Part shown: piece by piece, positions 18,816-27,212 of the stretch | Layout of the letters: every line of letters starts with the position of its first letter | Position numbering within the stretch: position 1 is the stretch's first letter | Origin: an uncultured Bacteroidales bacterium | GTDB taxonomy: Bacteria > Bacteroidota > Bacteroidia > Bacteroidales > Paludibacteraceae | DNA: 64,000 bases | Reading direction: 5' to 3' | Assembly: GCA_902771935.1 (NCBI GenBank) | Contig: CACXYM010000005.1 | Location: 79,323 to 143,322, forward strand | The notes under the pieces: model-generated | Told to the model about the DNA's origin: nothing | The model's input: the letters and a program-made list of their open reading frames with translations, nothing else | The model's database searches: none | Translations under genes and position numbers: made by a program

Positions 18816-19745
18816 ATGGCAAATGAATCGGGTAAGGTTTTCGGTATTGGCGAAACCGTATATGACATCATATTCAAGGATAATCAGCCTCAGCGGGCGG
18901 TTCCGGGCGGTTCTACTTTTAATGCTTTAGTGTCACTTGGCCGCTTAGGCGTACCATGTAGTATGGTGACGGAAGTTGGGGATGACCGCGTAGCGGACAT
19001 CATCTATAAGTATTTGAAAGACAATGGGGTAGATACGCAGTATGTCTGCCGTCATAAAGGAACGAAATCGCATCTCTCGTTAGCTTTCTTGGACGAGAAG
19101 AATGATGCGGACTACACCTTTTATAAAGATTACGCGCGTGTACGCGTAGAGAGTCCTGAGTTGGGCATCGGGGAATCGGACTTCGTCTTGTTTGGTTCGT
19201 ACTTCGCCATTAATCCTGCGATTCGACCGTATGTGAAGAAGATGTTACGCCAAGCTTATGAAGCTGGTGCGTATCTGTACTATGATTTGAATTTCCGTTC
19301 TTCGCATATCCACGAGATTCCTGAGATTATTGGCAGTATTGAGGAAAATATGCGTATGTCGAGTGTTGTGCGCGGCTCGTTGGATGATTTCATGTGTCTG
19401 TACGGAATAGATGATGTGGAAACTATTTATGTTAAGCATATCAAGCCGCATTGTTCGAACTTTATCTGTACGAATGGCAGTAAAGAGATTTACTTGCGCA
19501 CGTCTTCGATTAAGGCAACATTCCCCGTGGAGCAGATAGAGACGGTCAGCACAATTGGAGCGGGCGATAATTTCAATGCAGGCTTTATCTATGCTTTGCG
19601 CCGTATGGCAGGGAGGACACTACAAACCCTGTCCTTGGATGATTGGACAGGGCTTATAGATACCGGTCAGTTATTCGCACAGGATGTGTGCCGTCGGTTT
19701 AGTAATTCTATTTCTAATGAGTTGGTTCGCCGTTTAGCGGATTAG
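18816..19745 (+). CDS. PfkB-family carbohydrate kinase
   Basis: 309 residues of the ribokinase fold. PGGSTFNALVSLGRLG near residue 27 binds the sugar, and STIGAGDNFNAGFIYAL near residue 245 holds the anion hole and the catalytic Asp of the GAGD motif. It phosphorylates a sugar or nucleoside; fructokinase or ribokinase activity is plausible but not decided. The convergent neighbour deoC makes a pentose-related substrate worth considering. The 3' ends of the two genes overlap by 4 bases. Confidence 0.88.
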   Translation: MANESGKVFGIGETVYDIIFKDNQPQRAVPGGSTFNALVSLGRLGVPCSMVTEVGDDRVADIIYKYLKDNGVDTQYVCRHKGTKSHLSLAFLDEKNDADYTFYKDYARVRVESPELGIGESDFVLFGSYFAINPAIRPYVKKMLRQAYEAGAYLYYDLNFRSSHIHEIPEIIGSIEENMRMSSVVRGSLDDFMCLYGIDDVETIYVKHIKPHCSNFICTNGSKEIYLRTSSIKATFPVEQIETVSTIGAGDNFNAGFIYALRRMAGRTLQTLSLDDWTGLIDTGQLFAQDVCRRFSNSISNELVRRLAD

Positions 19746-20623
19746 AAGTATTTAACTTCTTTACCAACTATGCTTGAGAGCAGGTTGTTAGCCAGACGAC
19801 TTGCACCGAAACGGAATGACTCGTTATTGAGCCAGTCTTCTCCGAGGATTTCCTTCACGAGCGTGAAGTGTTGTACAGCCTCTTCGGTTGTGCTGACGCC
19901 ACCTGCAGGTTTATAGCAGATTTTAGCGCCGGTTTTCTCTTTCCATGCCTTAATAGCGTTGCACATGATATAGGTAGCCTCGGGAGTAGCATTAACAGCA
20001 ATCTTACCGGTTGAAGTTTTGATAAAGTCAGCGCCTGCAGCGATAGAAAGAATAGAAGCTTTCCAGATGTTCTCTGCCGTTTTGAGCATTCCGGTTTCAA
20101 GAATCACTTTGAGGTGATGTTGTCCGCAAACTGCTTTGAGTTCTGCGATTTCATCGAAACACTCTTGGAGACGTCCTTCGAGGAATTTACCTACTGAAAG
20201 CACAATGTCAATCTCGGTTGCACCAGCCTTAAGAGCCAAAGCCGTTTCAGCTACTTTCACTTCAAGGAAACTCTGTGAAGATGGGAATACGCCGGTTACG
20301 CAGGCAATATTGAATTTTGGGTCTTTGAGCGCTTTGCGTACGTACTCCACCATAGCAGGATAAACGCAGATAGCAGCTACGTTAGGCACGCCCGGATAGT
20401 TCTTGTCAAGCTCATTTACCGCTTTTGCCATTCCTTCCACCTTCGCGATAGTGTCATCGGCGCTGAGTGTCGTCAGATCAATTTGATGCAAGCACTCTTT
20501 CCATACTTCGACATTATTGTTCTCTGCGAAGTGTTTCTTAAGGATTTCATCAACGTTAGCTTTAACTTGCTCGTCGGTAAATGGGCACGGATACTGTGCA
20601 AATAGTTCTTGAAATTTGTCCAT
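19742..20623 (-). CDS. deoC: Deoxyribose-phosphate aldolase
   Basis: 293 residues from the ATG at 20623. A longer frame continues upstream into psd but has no similarity. The enzyme splits 2-deoxyribose-5-phosphate into glyceraldehyde-3-phosphate and acetaldehyde. The Schiff-base lysine region is FIKTSTGKIAVNATPE; EIDIVLSVGKFLEGR and KICYKPAGGVST carry further active-site residues. The length fits the longer DeoC form found in Bacteroidota. It lies 19 bases after psd. Confidence 0.95.
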   Translation of the reverse strand: MDKFQELFAQYPCPFTDEQVKANVDEILKKHFAENNNVEVWKECLHQIDLTTLSADDTIAKVEGMAKAVNELDKNYPGVPNVAAICVYPAMVEYVRKALKDPKFNIACVTGVFPSSQSFLEVKVAETALALKAGATEIDIVLSVGKFLEGRLQECFDEIAELKAVCGQHHLKVILETGMLKTAENIWKASILSIAAGADFIKTSTGKIAVNATPEATYIMCNAIKAWKEKTGAKICYKPAGGVSTTEEAVQHFTLVKEILGEDWLNNESFRFGASRLANNLLSSIVGKEVKYF

Positions 20624-20642
20624 AGTAGTGATATTTTTAAGG

Positions 20643-21359
20643 TTAAACTTTTGCTTTTTTAGTTGTGGTTTTGCGTTTGGTCTTTTCTTCTGCATCAGCG
20701 AGACGACCGAGAATGGTTTCGTTGCCACGAACATGATCGCCAACTTCAATGAACATTTCGGTATCAAGTGGGAGATACATATCCACGCGCGAACCGAATT
20801 TAATAAATCCCATATGATGGTTACGTTGGGATTTATTGCCCGCTTTGGCATACGTAACGATGCGTCGTGCCATCGCGCCGGCTATCTGTCTGACAGCAAT
20901 TTGCACTTTGGAAGGAGTCTCTATCACAACCAGAGAACGTTCGTTTTCCGTTGATGATTTAGGCAACCATGCGCCTTTGTGACGACCTTTCTGGTGCTGG
21001 CTGACCAAGATATTACCCTCAATAGGATACCAATTGGCATGAACGTTGAAAGGCGACATGAAGATTGAAACTTGCAGTTTCTCCTCATGAAAATACTCGT
21101 TCTCTTTCGTTGGTTCAATAACAACAACTCGTCCGTCAGCAGGAGCAATGAGGAAGTTCGGGTCATCTACTTCCAGCACGCGAATAGGGTTGCGGAAGAA
21201 GTAGGTGACAAACACAAGCAGAGTCGCCGCAATGAACAGTGTTACTGCAAACACCCAATGAGGCCAATAAATGAAGACTGGGATGTTGATTGCAAACAAG
21301 ATGAGCACTAATCCGATAATGATATTTCTACCCTCTCGGTGAATACGTGGTTTTTTCAT
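20643..21359 (-). CDS. psd: Phosphatidylserine decarboxylase, short (archaetidylserine) type
   Basis: 238 residues from the ATG at 21359, which overlaps the stop of the SRPBCC gene as ATGA. Two transmembrane helices at the N-terminus (LVLILFAINIPVFIYW and a second directly after). MSPFNVHANWYPIEG contains the conserved HxN. The self-cleavage Gly-Ser lies in IKFGSRVDMYLP, producing the pyruvoyl cofactor; the enzyme makes phosphatidylethanolamine. The last ~20 residues are Lys/Thr-rich. The synthase pssA, often adjacent in related genomes, is not here. Confidence 0.94.
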   Translation of the reverse strand: MKKPRIHREGRNIIIGLVLILFAINIPVFIYWPHWVFAVTLFIAATLLVFVTYFFRNPIRVLEVDDPNFLIAPADGRVVVIEPTKENEYFHEEKLQVSIFMSPFNVHANWYPIEGNILVSQHQKGRHKGAWLPKSSTENERSLVVIETPSKVQIAVRQIAGAMARRIVTYAKAGNKSQRNHHMGFIKFGSRVDMYLPLDTEMFIEVGDHVRGNETILGRLADAEEKTKRKTTTKKAKV

Positions 21360-21787
21360 GACCAATTAGTATATGGGAATTGAGTTAACATTACAGCGGC
21401 ATCGTCGATGCCTTGTTGTAGCTTTTTTTCTATCATCATACGGAAGAAAACCGGAATATCGGCTTTGACTGTTAGTTTAACGCGAGTGTCGTTTGGAGCT
21501 ACTTCTTTGAGTTGAATCCAAAAGTTGGCTGCCATCGGCATGTTATCCAAGCCGAACTTGATGGTATCATTTTCCACCTTGTCCACGATGCGAATGGCAA
21601 TCTTTTGCGCCAAACCATCCACCTTGAACTTAACCGTATCTTCTGTAATCTCCATTTCCTGCACTTTGTCGGCGGGAATAAGTTCACGCACGCGTTCCAA
21701 GTTCTTCAGGTTACTGAGTACTGGGAAAACTTTGTCAACCGGAGCAGGTATGGATTGTATTTTACTTTCGTATTTCTGTTCGGACAT
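21356..21787 (-). CDS. SRPBCC/START-like protein
   Basis: 143 residues from the ATG at 21787. KIQSIPAPVDKVFPVLSNLKNLERV at the front and a basic amphipathic C-terminal helix (RMMIEKKLQQGIDDAAVML) fit the SRPBCC ligand-binding fold. No enzymatic residues can be assigned. It follows pyrE by 1 base and overlaps psd by 4. Proteins of this type often bind lipids or other hydrophobic ligands, and the psd linkage suggests a membrane role, but that is inference. Confidence 0.78.
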   Translation of the reverse strand: MSEQKYESKIQSIPAPVDKVFPVLSNLKNLERVRELIPADKVQEMEITEDTVKFKVDGLAQKIAIRIVDKVENDTIKFGLDNMPMAANFWIQLKEVAPNDTRVKLTVKADIPVFFRMMIEKKLQQGIDDAAVMLTQFPYTNWS

Positions 21788-21788
21788 T

Positions 21789-22421
21789 TTATTTCTTCCA
21801 TTTAGAGGGATTCTTGTGCCAATCATTGAGCATCTGCAAATCCTTTTTGGAGATATATTTCATTTCTGCTGCGGTCTCAATCACGGACGAGAAATTAGTC
21901 AGCGGAACCAAAGGCACACCGGCTTTTTTCAGCACTTTATGACCTATTTCCAATTCGTAATCAAGAATAGTCACAACGCCTAAAACATTACACCCATTAT
22001 TGCGCAACGCCTCAATCACTTTGAGCGAAACATCAGCGATTGCCACTTGATTCTCAATCACTACAACGTTCTGTTTCGGGCGCAAATCACCTTCTATCTG
22101 GTTTTCTAAACCGTGATCTTTCGGGGATGGATAGACATACACAAAAGGCAGACTTAGTTGGTGCGCTACGAGTACACCGTGTGCTATGGCGTTCGTCGCA
22201 ATACCTGCAATAACGTCTGTTTCTGGGAACTGCTCGGCAACGATGCGGGACATTTCCAACTTGAGAAAGTCGCGCTCTTTCGGGTACGACAGACTACGAC
22301 GGTCATCGCAATAAATAGGAGAGTTCCAGCCGTTGCCCCACTTAAAAGGACTAATCGGCTGCAACTTAATCGCTTTGAGGCCTACAAGACGCTCTGCGAC
22401 TATTTTTTCAAGCGTTTTCAT
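21789..22421 (-). CDS. pyrE: Orotate phosphoribosyltransferase homologue with altered PRPP motif
   Basis: 210 residues, the normal PyrE length and fold order: IKLQPISPFKWGNGWNSPIY, CDDRRSLSYP, IAGIATNAIAHG, FVYVYPSPKDHGLENQIEG, VVVIENQVAIADVSLKVIEAL. In typical Bacteroidales PyrE the PRPP loop reads VVEDLISTGGSS; here it is IENQVAIADVS, losing the acidic pair and the Thr-Gly-Gly. The catalytic-loop Arg (VRSxPKDHG) is Tyr here. The frame is intact, so this is substitution, not frameshift. Either catalysis is impaired, a different pyrimidine route or second pyrE exists, or the protein has another job. The neighbourhood (SRPBCC next to pyrE) looks ordinary. Confidence 0.75.
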   Translation of the reverse strand: MKTLEKIVAERLVGLKAIKLQPISPFKWGNGWNSPIYCDDRRSLSYPKERDFLKLEMSRIVAEQFPETDVIAGIATNAIAHGVLVAHQLSLPFVYVYPSPKDHGLENQIEGDLRPKQNVVVIENQVAIADVSLKVIEALRNNGCNVLGVVTILDYELEIGHKVLKKAGVPLVPLTNFSSVIETAAEMKYISKKDLQMLNDWHKNPSKWKK

Positions 22422-22455
22422 AACTCAGGATCGGTTTTTATCCATATTAAGCGCA

Positions 22456-22487
22456 CAAAATTACTGCTTTTTTTCGAATTGTGCAAG
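22456..22487 (-). promoter_or_regulatory. Promoter for the pyrE-SRPBCC-psd-deoC run
   Basis: Minus strand TAATTTTG at 22463-22456 with CTTG (one mismatch to TTTG) at 22487-22484, 20-base spacer. It begins right after the lipoprotein gene stop. Confidence 0.7.
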
Positions 22488-22494
22488 TTTTTTC

Positions 22495-23190
22495 TCACTT
22501 TTCGAGTCTTTTTTTGTATTTTTCTACCTGTAAGGACGCCTGATGATGCTGGGATTCCAGTTTTTTAATGTCTGACATCACCGTTTGCAAACGCAATGTC
22601 TCAATCAAAGCCGCTTTGTCTTTATCCTTAATAATATAGGTGTATTTCCCCTTTCCGGATAGCGTCACTTTGATTTTTGAATCGGCATAGGCAGCTACAA
22701 ATTTCAGCAGACTAACAGCATCTTCGTCGTTGAGCGTCATAATCTCATGATTGCCCTCGGCATCATACGAATGACACTTTCCGGAAAACATATTCTCTAC
22801 TTCGTCGGCAGAGAGAAGAATGGTCTCATGCTCCAGTTTCCGTTCGCCAAAATAAAAACTCCGAACCACAGTTTTCATGTTGTCTGTCACATAGGCTTGA
22901 AGGTAAATCCGCTGGCCGAGTCCGCTCGATTCCAAATCGCGGCAAATATAATGGCCATGATCTTCATATCGTTCATTCTTCACATACTTAAATCGCGAAA
23001 GTAGTGAATCGGCAATTGGCATCTGAAGCTGCAAAAGTGAGTCCGTATAAACCAAAGTTTGTTCTTGCTGAGCCAAATTAATGCTGTCTTGCACTCTTTT
23101 TGCGGCACGCAACTCTGCTACGGTCGGTTTGTGTGGCCCGCACGATGCACATGCTACCAAAATTACTCCCAAAATGATGATTTTCTGCAT
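22495..23190 (-). CDS. Lipoprotein of unknown function
   Basis: 231 residues from the ATG at 23190. A lipoprotein signal (QKIIILGVILVACASCG) ends in a lipobox with the modified Cys near residue 17. The rest is charged and has no recognised domain; the C-terminus (SDIKKLESQHHQASLQVEKY) is likely a coiled coil. An ATG four codons upstream (23202) is possible but would sit only about 3 bases from the predicted transcript start. Probably attached to the inner leaflet of the outer membrane. Confidence 0.75.
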   Translation of the reverse strand: MQKIIILGVILVACASCGPHKPTVAELRAAKRVQDSINLAQQEQTLVYTDSLLQLQMPIADSLLSRFKYVKNERYEDHGHYICRDLESSGLGQRIYLQAYVTDNMKTVVRSFYFGERKLEHETILLSADEVENMFSGKCHSYDAEGNHEIMTLNDEDAVSLLKFVAAYADSKIKVTLSGKGKYTYIIKDKDKAALIETLRLQTVMSDIKKLESQHHQASLQVEKYKKRLEK

Positions 23191-23211
23191 TTTATTGTCC
23201 ATTTTCGCCTG

Positions 23212-23242
23212 CAAAGGTACAAAAAAAATAGGAAAATGCAAA
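23212..23242 (-). promoter_or_regulatory. Promoter for the lipoprotein gene
   Basis: Minus strand TACCTTTG at 23219-23212, TTTG at 23242-23239, 19-base spacer. The predicted start near 23205 leaves a very short leader. Confidence 0.75.
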
Positions 23243-23257
23243 AAAAATCGTCAGAAA

Positions 23258-23289
23258 GTTGCACGAATACAAAATTTTTTATAATTTTG
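23258..23289 (+). promoter_or_regulatory. Promoter for the OmpA/TPR lipoprotein gene
   Basis: GTTG (one mismatch) at 23258-23261, 20-base spacer, TAATTTTG at 23282-23289. Divergent from the promoter at 23212-23242. Confidence 0.78.
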
Positions 23290-23340
23290 CACGCTGAAAG
23301 GTGTGTATATCCCTTTTTAAACAAAAATAAATAACTAATC

Positions 23341-25023
23341 ATGAAGAAAAATTTATTTCTTGTGTCTGTCATTGCAATGGCAATGTTGACATCCTGCGGC
23401 ACTGTGCCACAACCAGAACAAATCACTGTTAACCCGAGTCCACTCGCAGTAGTTGGTGACAAAGTAAATGCTGACATCACAGGTACTTTCCCTGTAAAGA
23501 AATTTGCCAAAAAAGGCATCCTTACTGTTACTCCGGTCCTCAAATTCGATGGAAAAGAAATCGAAGGCGAAACTGTTACTTATGTAGGTGAAAAAGTGAA
23601 AGAGAACGGTACCGTTGTTAACTACAAGGCTGGTGGTCAATACACCCAATCTTGCAGTTTCGACTATGATCCTGCTATGGCAAAAAGCGAACTCTATCTC
23701 CGCTTTACTGCTAAAAACGGTAAAAAAGAAGTGGAAATTCCTGAAATCAAGATCGCTGATGGTCTTGTAGTTACCGCTAAGCTCGCTACCGCTGAAGACA
23801 ATGAGTCTGTTGTTACTACCGACAAATTCCAACGCATCATTCAAGACACTCTTGAAGCTGACATTAAGTTCTTGATCCAACAAGCTGAACTCCGTAGCTC
23901 GGAGACTGGCAGCAAACAAGTTAAAGACCTCCAAGCTGCTATCAAGGACGCCAACAACGACGAGAAGAAAGCCATCAACAACATCGAAGTTAGCGGTTAC
24001 GCTAGCCCGGATGGCGGAATGGACCTCAATACCAAACTGGCTGACAACCGTCAAGCTAATGCGCAAAAGTTCCTCCAAAAACAAATGAAGAAGGACAAAG
24101 TGGATGCTGAAATCGAAGCTAACACCACAGCTGAAGACTGGGAAGGCTTCCAAAAAGCTATGGAGAACTCCAATATCCAAGACAAACAAGTTGTTCTCAA
24201 CGTGCTGAAAATGTACAGCGATCCTGAAGAGCGCGAAACTCAAATCAAAAACCTGAGCAACGTATACAAAACTATTGCTGACGATATCCTCCCGCAACTC
24301 CGTCGTAGCCGCCTCATCCTCACTCGCGACCTCATTGGCCGTTCTGACGAGGAAATCCTGGCTGAGCTCAAGAGCGATTCTTGCAAACTCAATGTCGAGG
24401 AAATGCTCTATGCTGCTACTCTCGTAGAGGGTCAAGACGAGAAACTCGCTATCTACCAAAAGGCTGCTGACACATTCGGTGACTATCGCGCATACAACAA
24501 TATGGGTATGATCTACTTCGAGCAAGGTAACATCGCTGAAGCACGCCGTGCTTACAACAAAGCTATCGAAATCGAACCGAATGATCCAGACGTACACTAC
24601 AACGCTGCGCTCGCTGCTATGGCTGACAACGACCTCGCTAAGGCTGAAGAACACCTCGGTAAAGCTGCAGGAACAAAGGGTGACCTCAAAGCTGCTCAAG
24701 GTACTTACTACACCATGAAGGGTGACTACAAAGCTGCTAAAGAAGCTTACGGAAGTGCAGCTACCAACAACGCAGCTGTTCAACAAATCCTCAACGAGGA
24801 CTACGCTGGCGCGCTCCAAACTCTTAACGCTGTTAAAGAGCCGAACGCTACCACCGCTTACCTGAAGGCTGTCGTAGGTGCTCGCACCAATGATCGTGAC
24901 GCCGTTTATGCTAACCTTCCGGTTGCTATCGAGCGTGACGCTAACATGAAAGCTAAAGCTGCTAACGATATCGAATTCGCTAAGTTCGCTGAGGACGAGC
25001 AATTCCTCGCTATCGTTAAATAA
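23341..25023 (+). CDS. Abundant OmpA-like / TPR lipoprotein
   Basis: 560 residues. Signal peptide with lipobox LTSCG (Cys near residue 19), two beta-rich regions to about residue 160, an OmpA-like stretch (about 175-330, with EVSGYASPDGGMDLNTKLADNRQ, the peptidoglycan-binding type motif) and tetratricopeptide repeats from about 375 (YNNMGMIYFEQGNIAEARRAY, DVHYNAALAAMADNDLAKAEEHL). Likely tethers outer membrane to peptidoglycan. Codon choice is sharply biased (GCT, CTC, AAC, GAC, CGT) compared with neighbours, pointing to very high expression; this also leaves a long stop-free frame on the other strand. Lies just before the tail-anchored protein and mutL. Confidence 0.85.
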   Translation: MKKNLFLVSVIAMAMLTSCGTVPQPEQITVNPSPLAVVGDKVNADITGTFPVKKFAKKGILTVTPVLKFDGKEIEGETVTYVGEKVKENGTVVNYKAGGQYTQSCSFDYDPAMAKSELYLRFTAKNGKKEVEIPEIKIADGLVVTAKLATAEDNESVVTTDKFQRIIQDTLEADIKFLIQQAELRSSETGSKQVKDLQAAIKDANNDEKKAINNIEVSGYASPDGGMDLNTKLADNRQANAQKFLQKQMKKDKVDAEIEANTTAEDWEGFQKAMENSNIQDKQVVLNVLKMYSDPEERETQIKNLSNVYKTIADDILPQLRRSRLILTRDLIGRSDEEILAELKSDSCKLNVEEMLYAATLVEGQDEKLAIYQKAADTFGDYRAYNNMGMIYFEQGNIAEARRAYNKAIEIEPNDPDVHYNAALAAMADNDLAKAEEHLGKAAGTKGDLKAAQGTYYTMKGDYKAAKEAYGSAATNNAAVQQILNEDYAGALQTLNAVKEPNATTAYLKAVVGARTNDRDAVYANLPVAIERDANMKAKAANDIEFAKFAEDEQFLAIVK

Positions 25024-25061
25024 GGGAATAAATAAGTCTAACAACTTTAAGACAATATACT

Positions 25062-25295
25062 TTGTCGGTTTTATTTCCAAAAGTAAATAAACCACGGGAG
25101 TGGGACTATCGCCCCATTTACTATGACCCGGAAAAGGAGGCGCGCAAGGATAAACTTGCGCGTCTTCATCGTGGGTCTTTCCGTGAACAGCACGAGAAGA
25201 ACATGCAAACCCAGAAGTCTAAAAACAACTCTCGACTCATCTTCTGGATTGCACTCCTCGTTCTCGCGCTCGCTCTCTACCTCTTCCTCAGATAA
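25062..25295 (+). CDS. Small tail-anchored membrane protein, TTG start
   Basis: 77 residues. The N-terminal half is basic and aromatic (KPREWDYRPIYYDPEKEARKDKLARL), the C-terminal 20 residues are a single hydrophobic helix (LIFWIALLVLALALYLFL), so it is probably anchored in the inner membrane with the basic part in the cytoplasm. There is no ATG or GTG in frame ahead of the conserved-looking region; TTG at 25062 is the only standard start before a stop at 25029. Function unknown. It lies between the OmpA/TPR gene and mutL. Confidence 0.65.
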   Translation: MSVLFPKVNKPREWDYRPIYYDPEKEARKDKLARLHRGSFREQHEKNMQTQKSKNNSRLIFWIALLVLALALYLFLR

Positions 25296-25320
25296 CATCC
25301 CGCTCCCTACCCGCCAGAAT

Positions 25321-25363
25321 AAGGTGATTAAAGGGTGATTAAAAGGTGATTAAAGGGTGATTA
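25321..25363 (+). repeat. 11-bp tandem repeat (AAGGTGATTA type), four units, before mutL
   Basis: Units 25321-25330 AAGGTGATTA, 25331-25341 AAGGGTGATTA, 25342-25352 AAAGGTGATTA, 25353-25363 AAGGGTGATTA. The same unit family occurs at 38374-38428 in the leader of an unrelated gene, again in the sense orientation relative to the gene that follows. Confidence 0.85.
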
Positions 25364-25395
25364 AGCAGTTAAACAGCATACTATAAGCAAATTAC

Positions 25396-27171
25396 GTGGA
25401 TATAATTCATTTATTACCGGATAGTGTCGCTAACCAGATTGCGGCAGGCGAGGTCATTCAACGCCCCGCCTCATGCCTCAAGGAGTTAGTCGAAAACAGC
25501 TTGGATGCGGGGGCCACCAACATTCAGGTTATCGTTCGTGATGCTGGCAGAACAATACTGCAGGTCATCGATAACGGTTCCGGTATGAGTGAAACCGATG
25601 CCCGCATGGCCTTTGAACGACACGCTACCAGTAAAATCGCCTCTGCACAAGACCTTTTTGCACTACGTACAATGGGTTTCCGCGGAGAAGCACTCGCTAG
25701 TATCTGCGCCGTAGCACAAGTTGAAGTGCAGACACGCAGACAGGAAGATGAGGTCGGAACACTTATCCGCATATCCGGTAGTCATATCGATAGCCAGGAA
25801 CCATGCCAATGTCCAGTCGGCACGAATATAAAGGTCAAGAACCTCTTTTTCAATGTGCCCGTACGCCGTAAGTTCCTCAAAACAGACCAAACCGAACTGC
25901 GCAATCTACTCAACGAGTTCTATCACATCGTGCTCGTTTATCCAAACGTGCAATTCACTTTCGTTAGCAATGATGAGATAGTGCTTGAATTACCTGTCGG
26001 CACGGAAAAACAGCGAATCGAAGCGGTCTTTGGCAAAGGCAATAAATCCTATACTTCGCAATTTGTTGATATCGCTACCGACACCGAGATTATCTCTATT
26101 CGCGGTTTTATCGGTAAACCGGAGGCTGCCAATAAAAACCCGCAGCAGTATTTCTTCGTTAACGGACGATTCATGCGCCATCCTTATTTCCACAAGGCTA
26201 TTCTAACTGCCTATGCGGGAATGTTGCCGGGCGAACTCAATCCATCCTACTTCGTCTATTTTGACATAAATCCTGAGTTGATAGATGTCAATATTCATCC
26301 GACCAAGACTGAGATTAAGTTCCAAGACGAACAAACAATCTTCCAAATCCTCTTGGCAACTGTGAGAGAGTCTTTAGGTAAGTTCAATATCACACCTTCT
26401 CTCGATTTCAATCGTGAAGGTGAAATAGAAATGCCTCCTGTTGCGCAGAAAACCTCAGAAGCAACTTCTTTCCCAACTCCGCATGTCGTTTTCGACCCAA
26501 ACTACAATCCGTTCTCTCGGGCACCTAAAACCAATGTAAAAGGTTGGGAACAGATGTATCAACAACCGGTTGAAGAATTATCTGCTCAGTTGTTTGATAT
26601 TCCTCTGTCGGATATTGTGCCTTACCAGTATAAGAACAGATATCTTATCCTGCCATCTACTGCCGGCTTGATGATTATCAATCAACATCGCGCGCACGCG
26701 TGCGTTCTTTATAACCAATATATGGCGCAGATGAATCTGGGCAAAGGCGTTTCACAACAACTTCTTTTCCCTGAGGTGATTGACTTAGCACCAGATGAGA
26801 TGGTCCTCATGACCACTATCATAGATGACATGCGTTTTGTAGGCTTTGAAGTGGAGCAATTTAGTAAGAATGCTTACAGCATAACCGGTATTCCTGCAAC
26901 GCTTAATGCGCAGGATATACAGTCTGCCTTGCATAATATGTTACACCTCATTCGAGAGACAGGAGCAAATGCCAAAGAAGAATGGCGAAAGCAGATTGCT
27001 CTCTCTTTGGCACAAGATACCGCCATTCCGTATGGCAAAAAACTTACTACAGAAGAAGCCCAACATCTTTTGGAACAACTCTTTGATTTGCCGTCTTACC
27101 GCCGTACACCTGATGGCAAAACAATAGTCACTATCCTTTCTGACGATGACCTGCAAAAAAGGTTTAATTAA
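25396..27171 (+). CDS. mutL: DNA mismatch repair protein MutL
   Basis: 591 residues with a GTG start; no ATG fits the conserved N-terminus (IIHLLPDSVANQIAAGEVI). GHKL ATPase motifs: ELVENSLDAGATNI, DNGSGM, ATSKI, TMGFRGEALASI. The C-terminal dimerisation domain has INQHRAHACVLYNQYM where endonuclease-type MutL has DQHAxxExxxxE, so the metal-binding acidic residues are missing; the protein may rely on other nucleases. I recall Bacteroides MutL also deviating here, so this may be a family trait. The GTG start follows the 11-bp repeats by 33 bases. Confidence 0.94.
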   Translation: MDIIHLLPDSVANQIAAGEVIQRPASCLKELVENSLDAGATNIQVIVRDAGRTILQVIDNGSGMSETDARMAFERHATSKIASAQDLFALRTMGFRGEALASICAVAQVEVQTRRQEDEVGTLIRISGSHIDSQEPCQCPVGTNIKVKNLFFNVPVRRKFLKTDQTELRNLLNEFYHIVLVYPNVQFTFVSNDEIVLELPVGTEKQRIEAVFGKGNKSYTSQFVDIATDTEIISIRGFIGKPEAANKNPQQYFFVNGRFMRHPYFHKAILTAYAGMLPGELNPSYFVYFDINPELIDVNIHPTKTEIKFQDEQTIFQILLATVRESLGKFNITPSLDFNREGEIEMPPVAQKTSEATSFPTPHVVFDPNYNPFSRAPKTNVKGWEQMYQQPVEELSAQLFDIPLSDIVPYQYKNRYLILPSTAGLMIINQHRAHACVLYNQYMAQMNLGKGVSQQLLFPEVIDLAPDEMVLMTTIIDDMRFVGFEVEQFSKNAYSITGIPATLNAQDIQSALHNMLHLIRETGANAKEEWRKQIALSLAQDTAIPYGKKLTTEEAQHLLEQLFDLPSYRRTPDGKTIVTILSDDDLQKRFN

Positions 27172-27212
27172 CTCTGTTTGTTGCGATTCGTCTGAAAAAC
27201 GGAACATTTACC

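Noticed and set aside
20624-20851. N-terminal extension of deoC
   Set aside because: Lies within psd, has no family similarity; the ATG at 20623 fits the DeoC start.
23353-25095. 580-codon open frame on the minus strand
   Set aside because: It is the exact shadow of the strongly codon-biased OmpA/TPR gene; its protein is Ser/Val/Phe-rich without recognisable domains, and no promoter is seen on that side.
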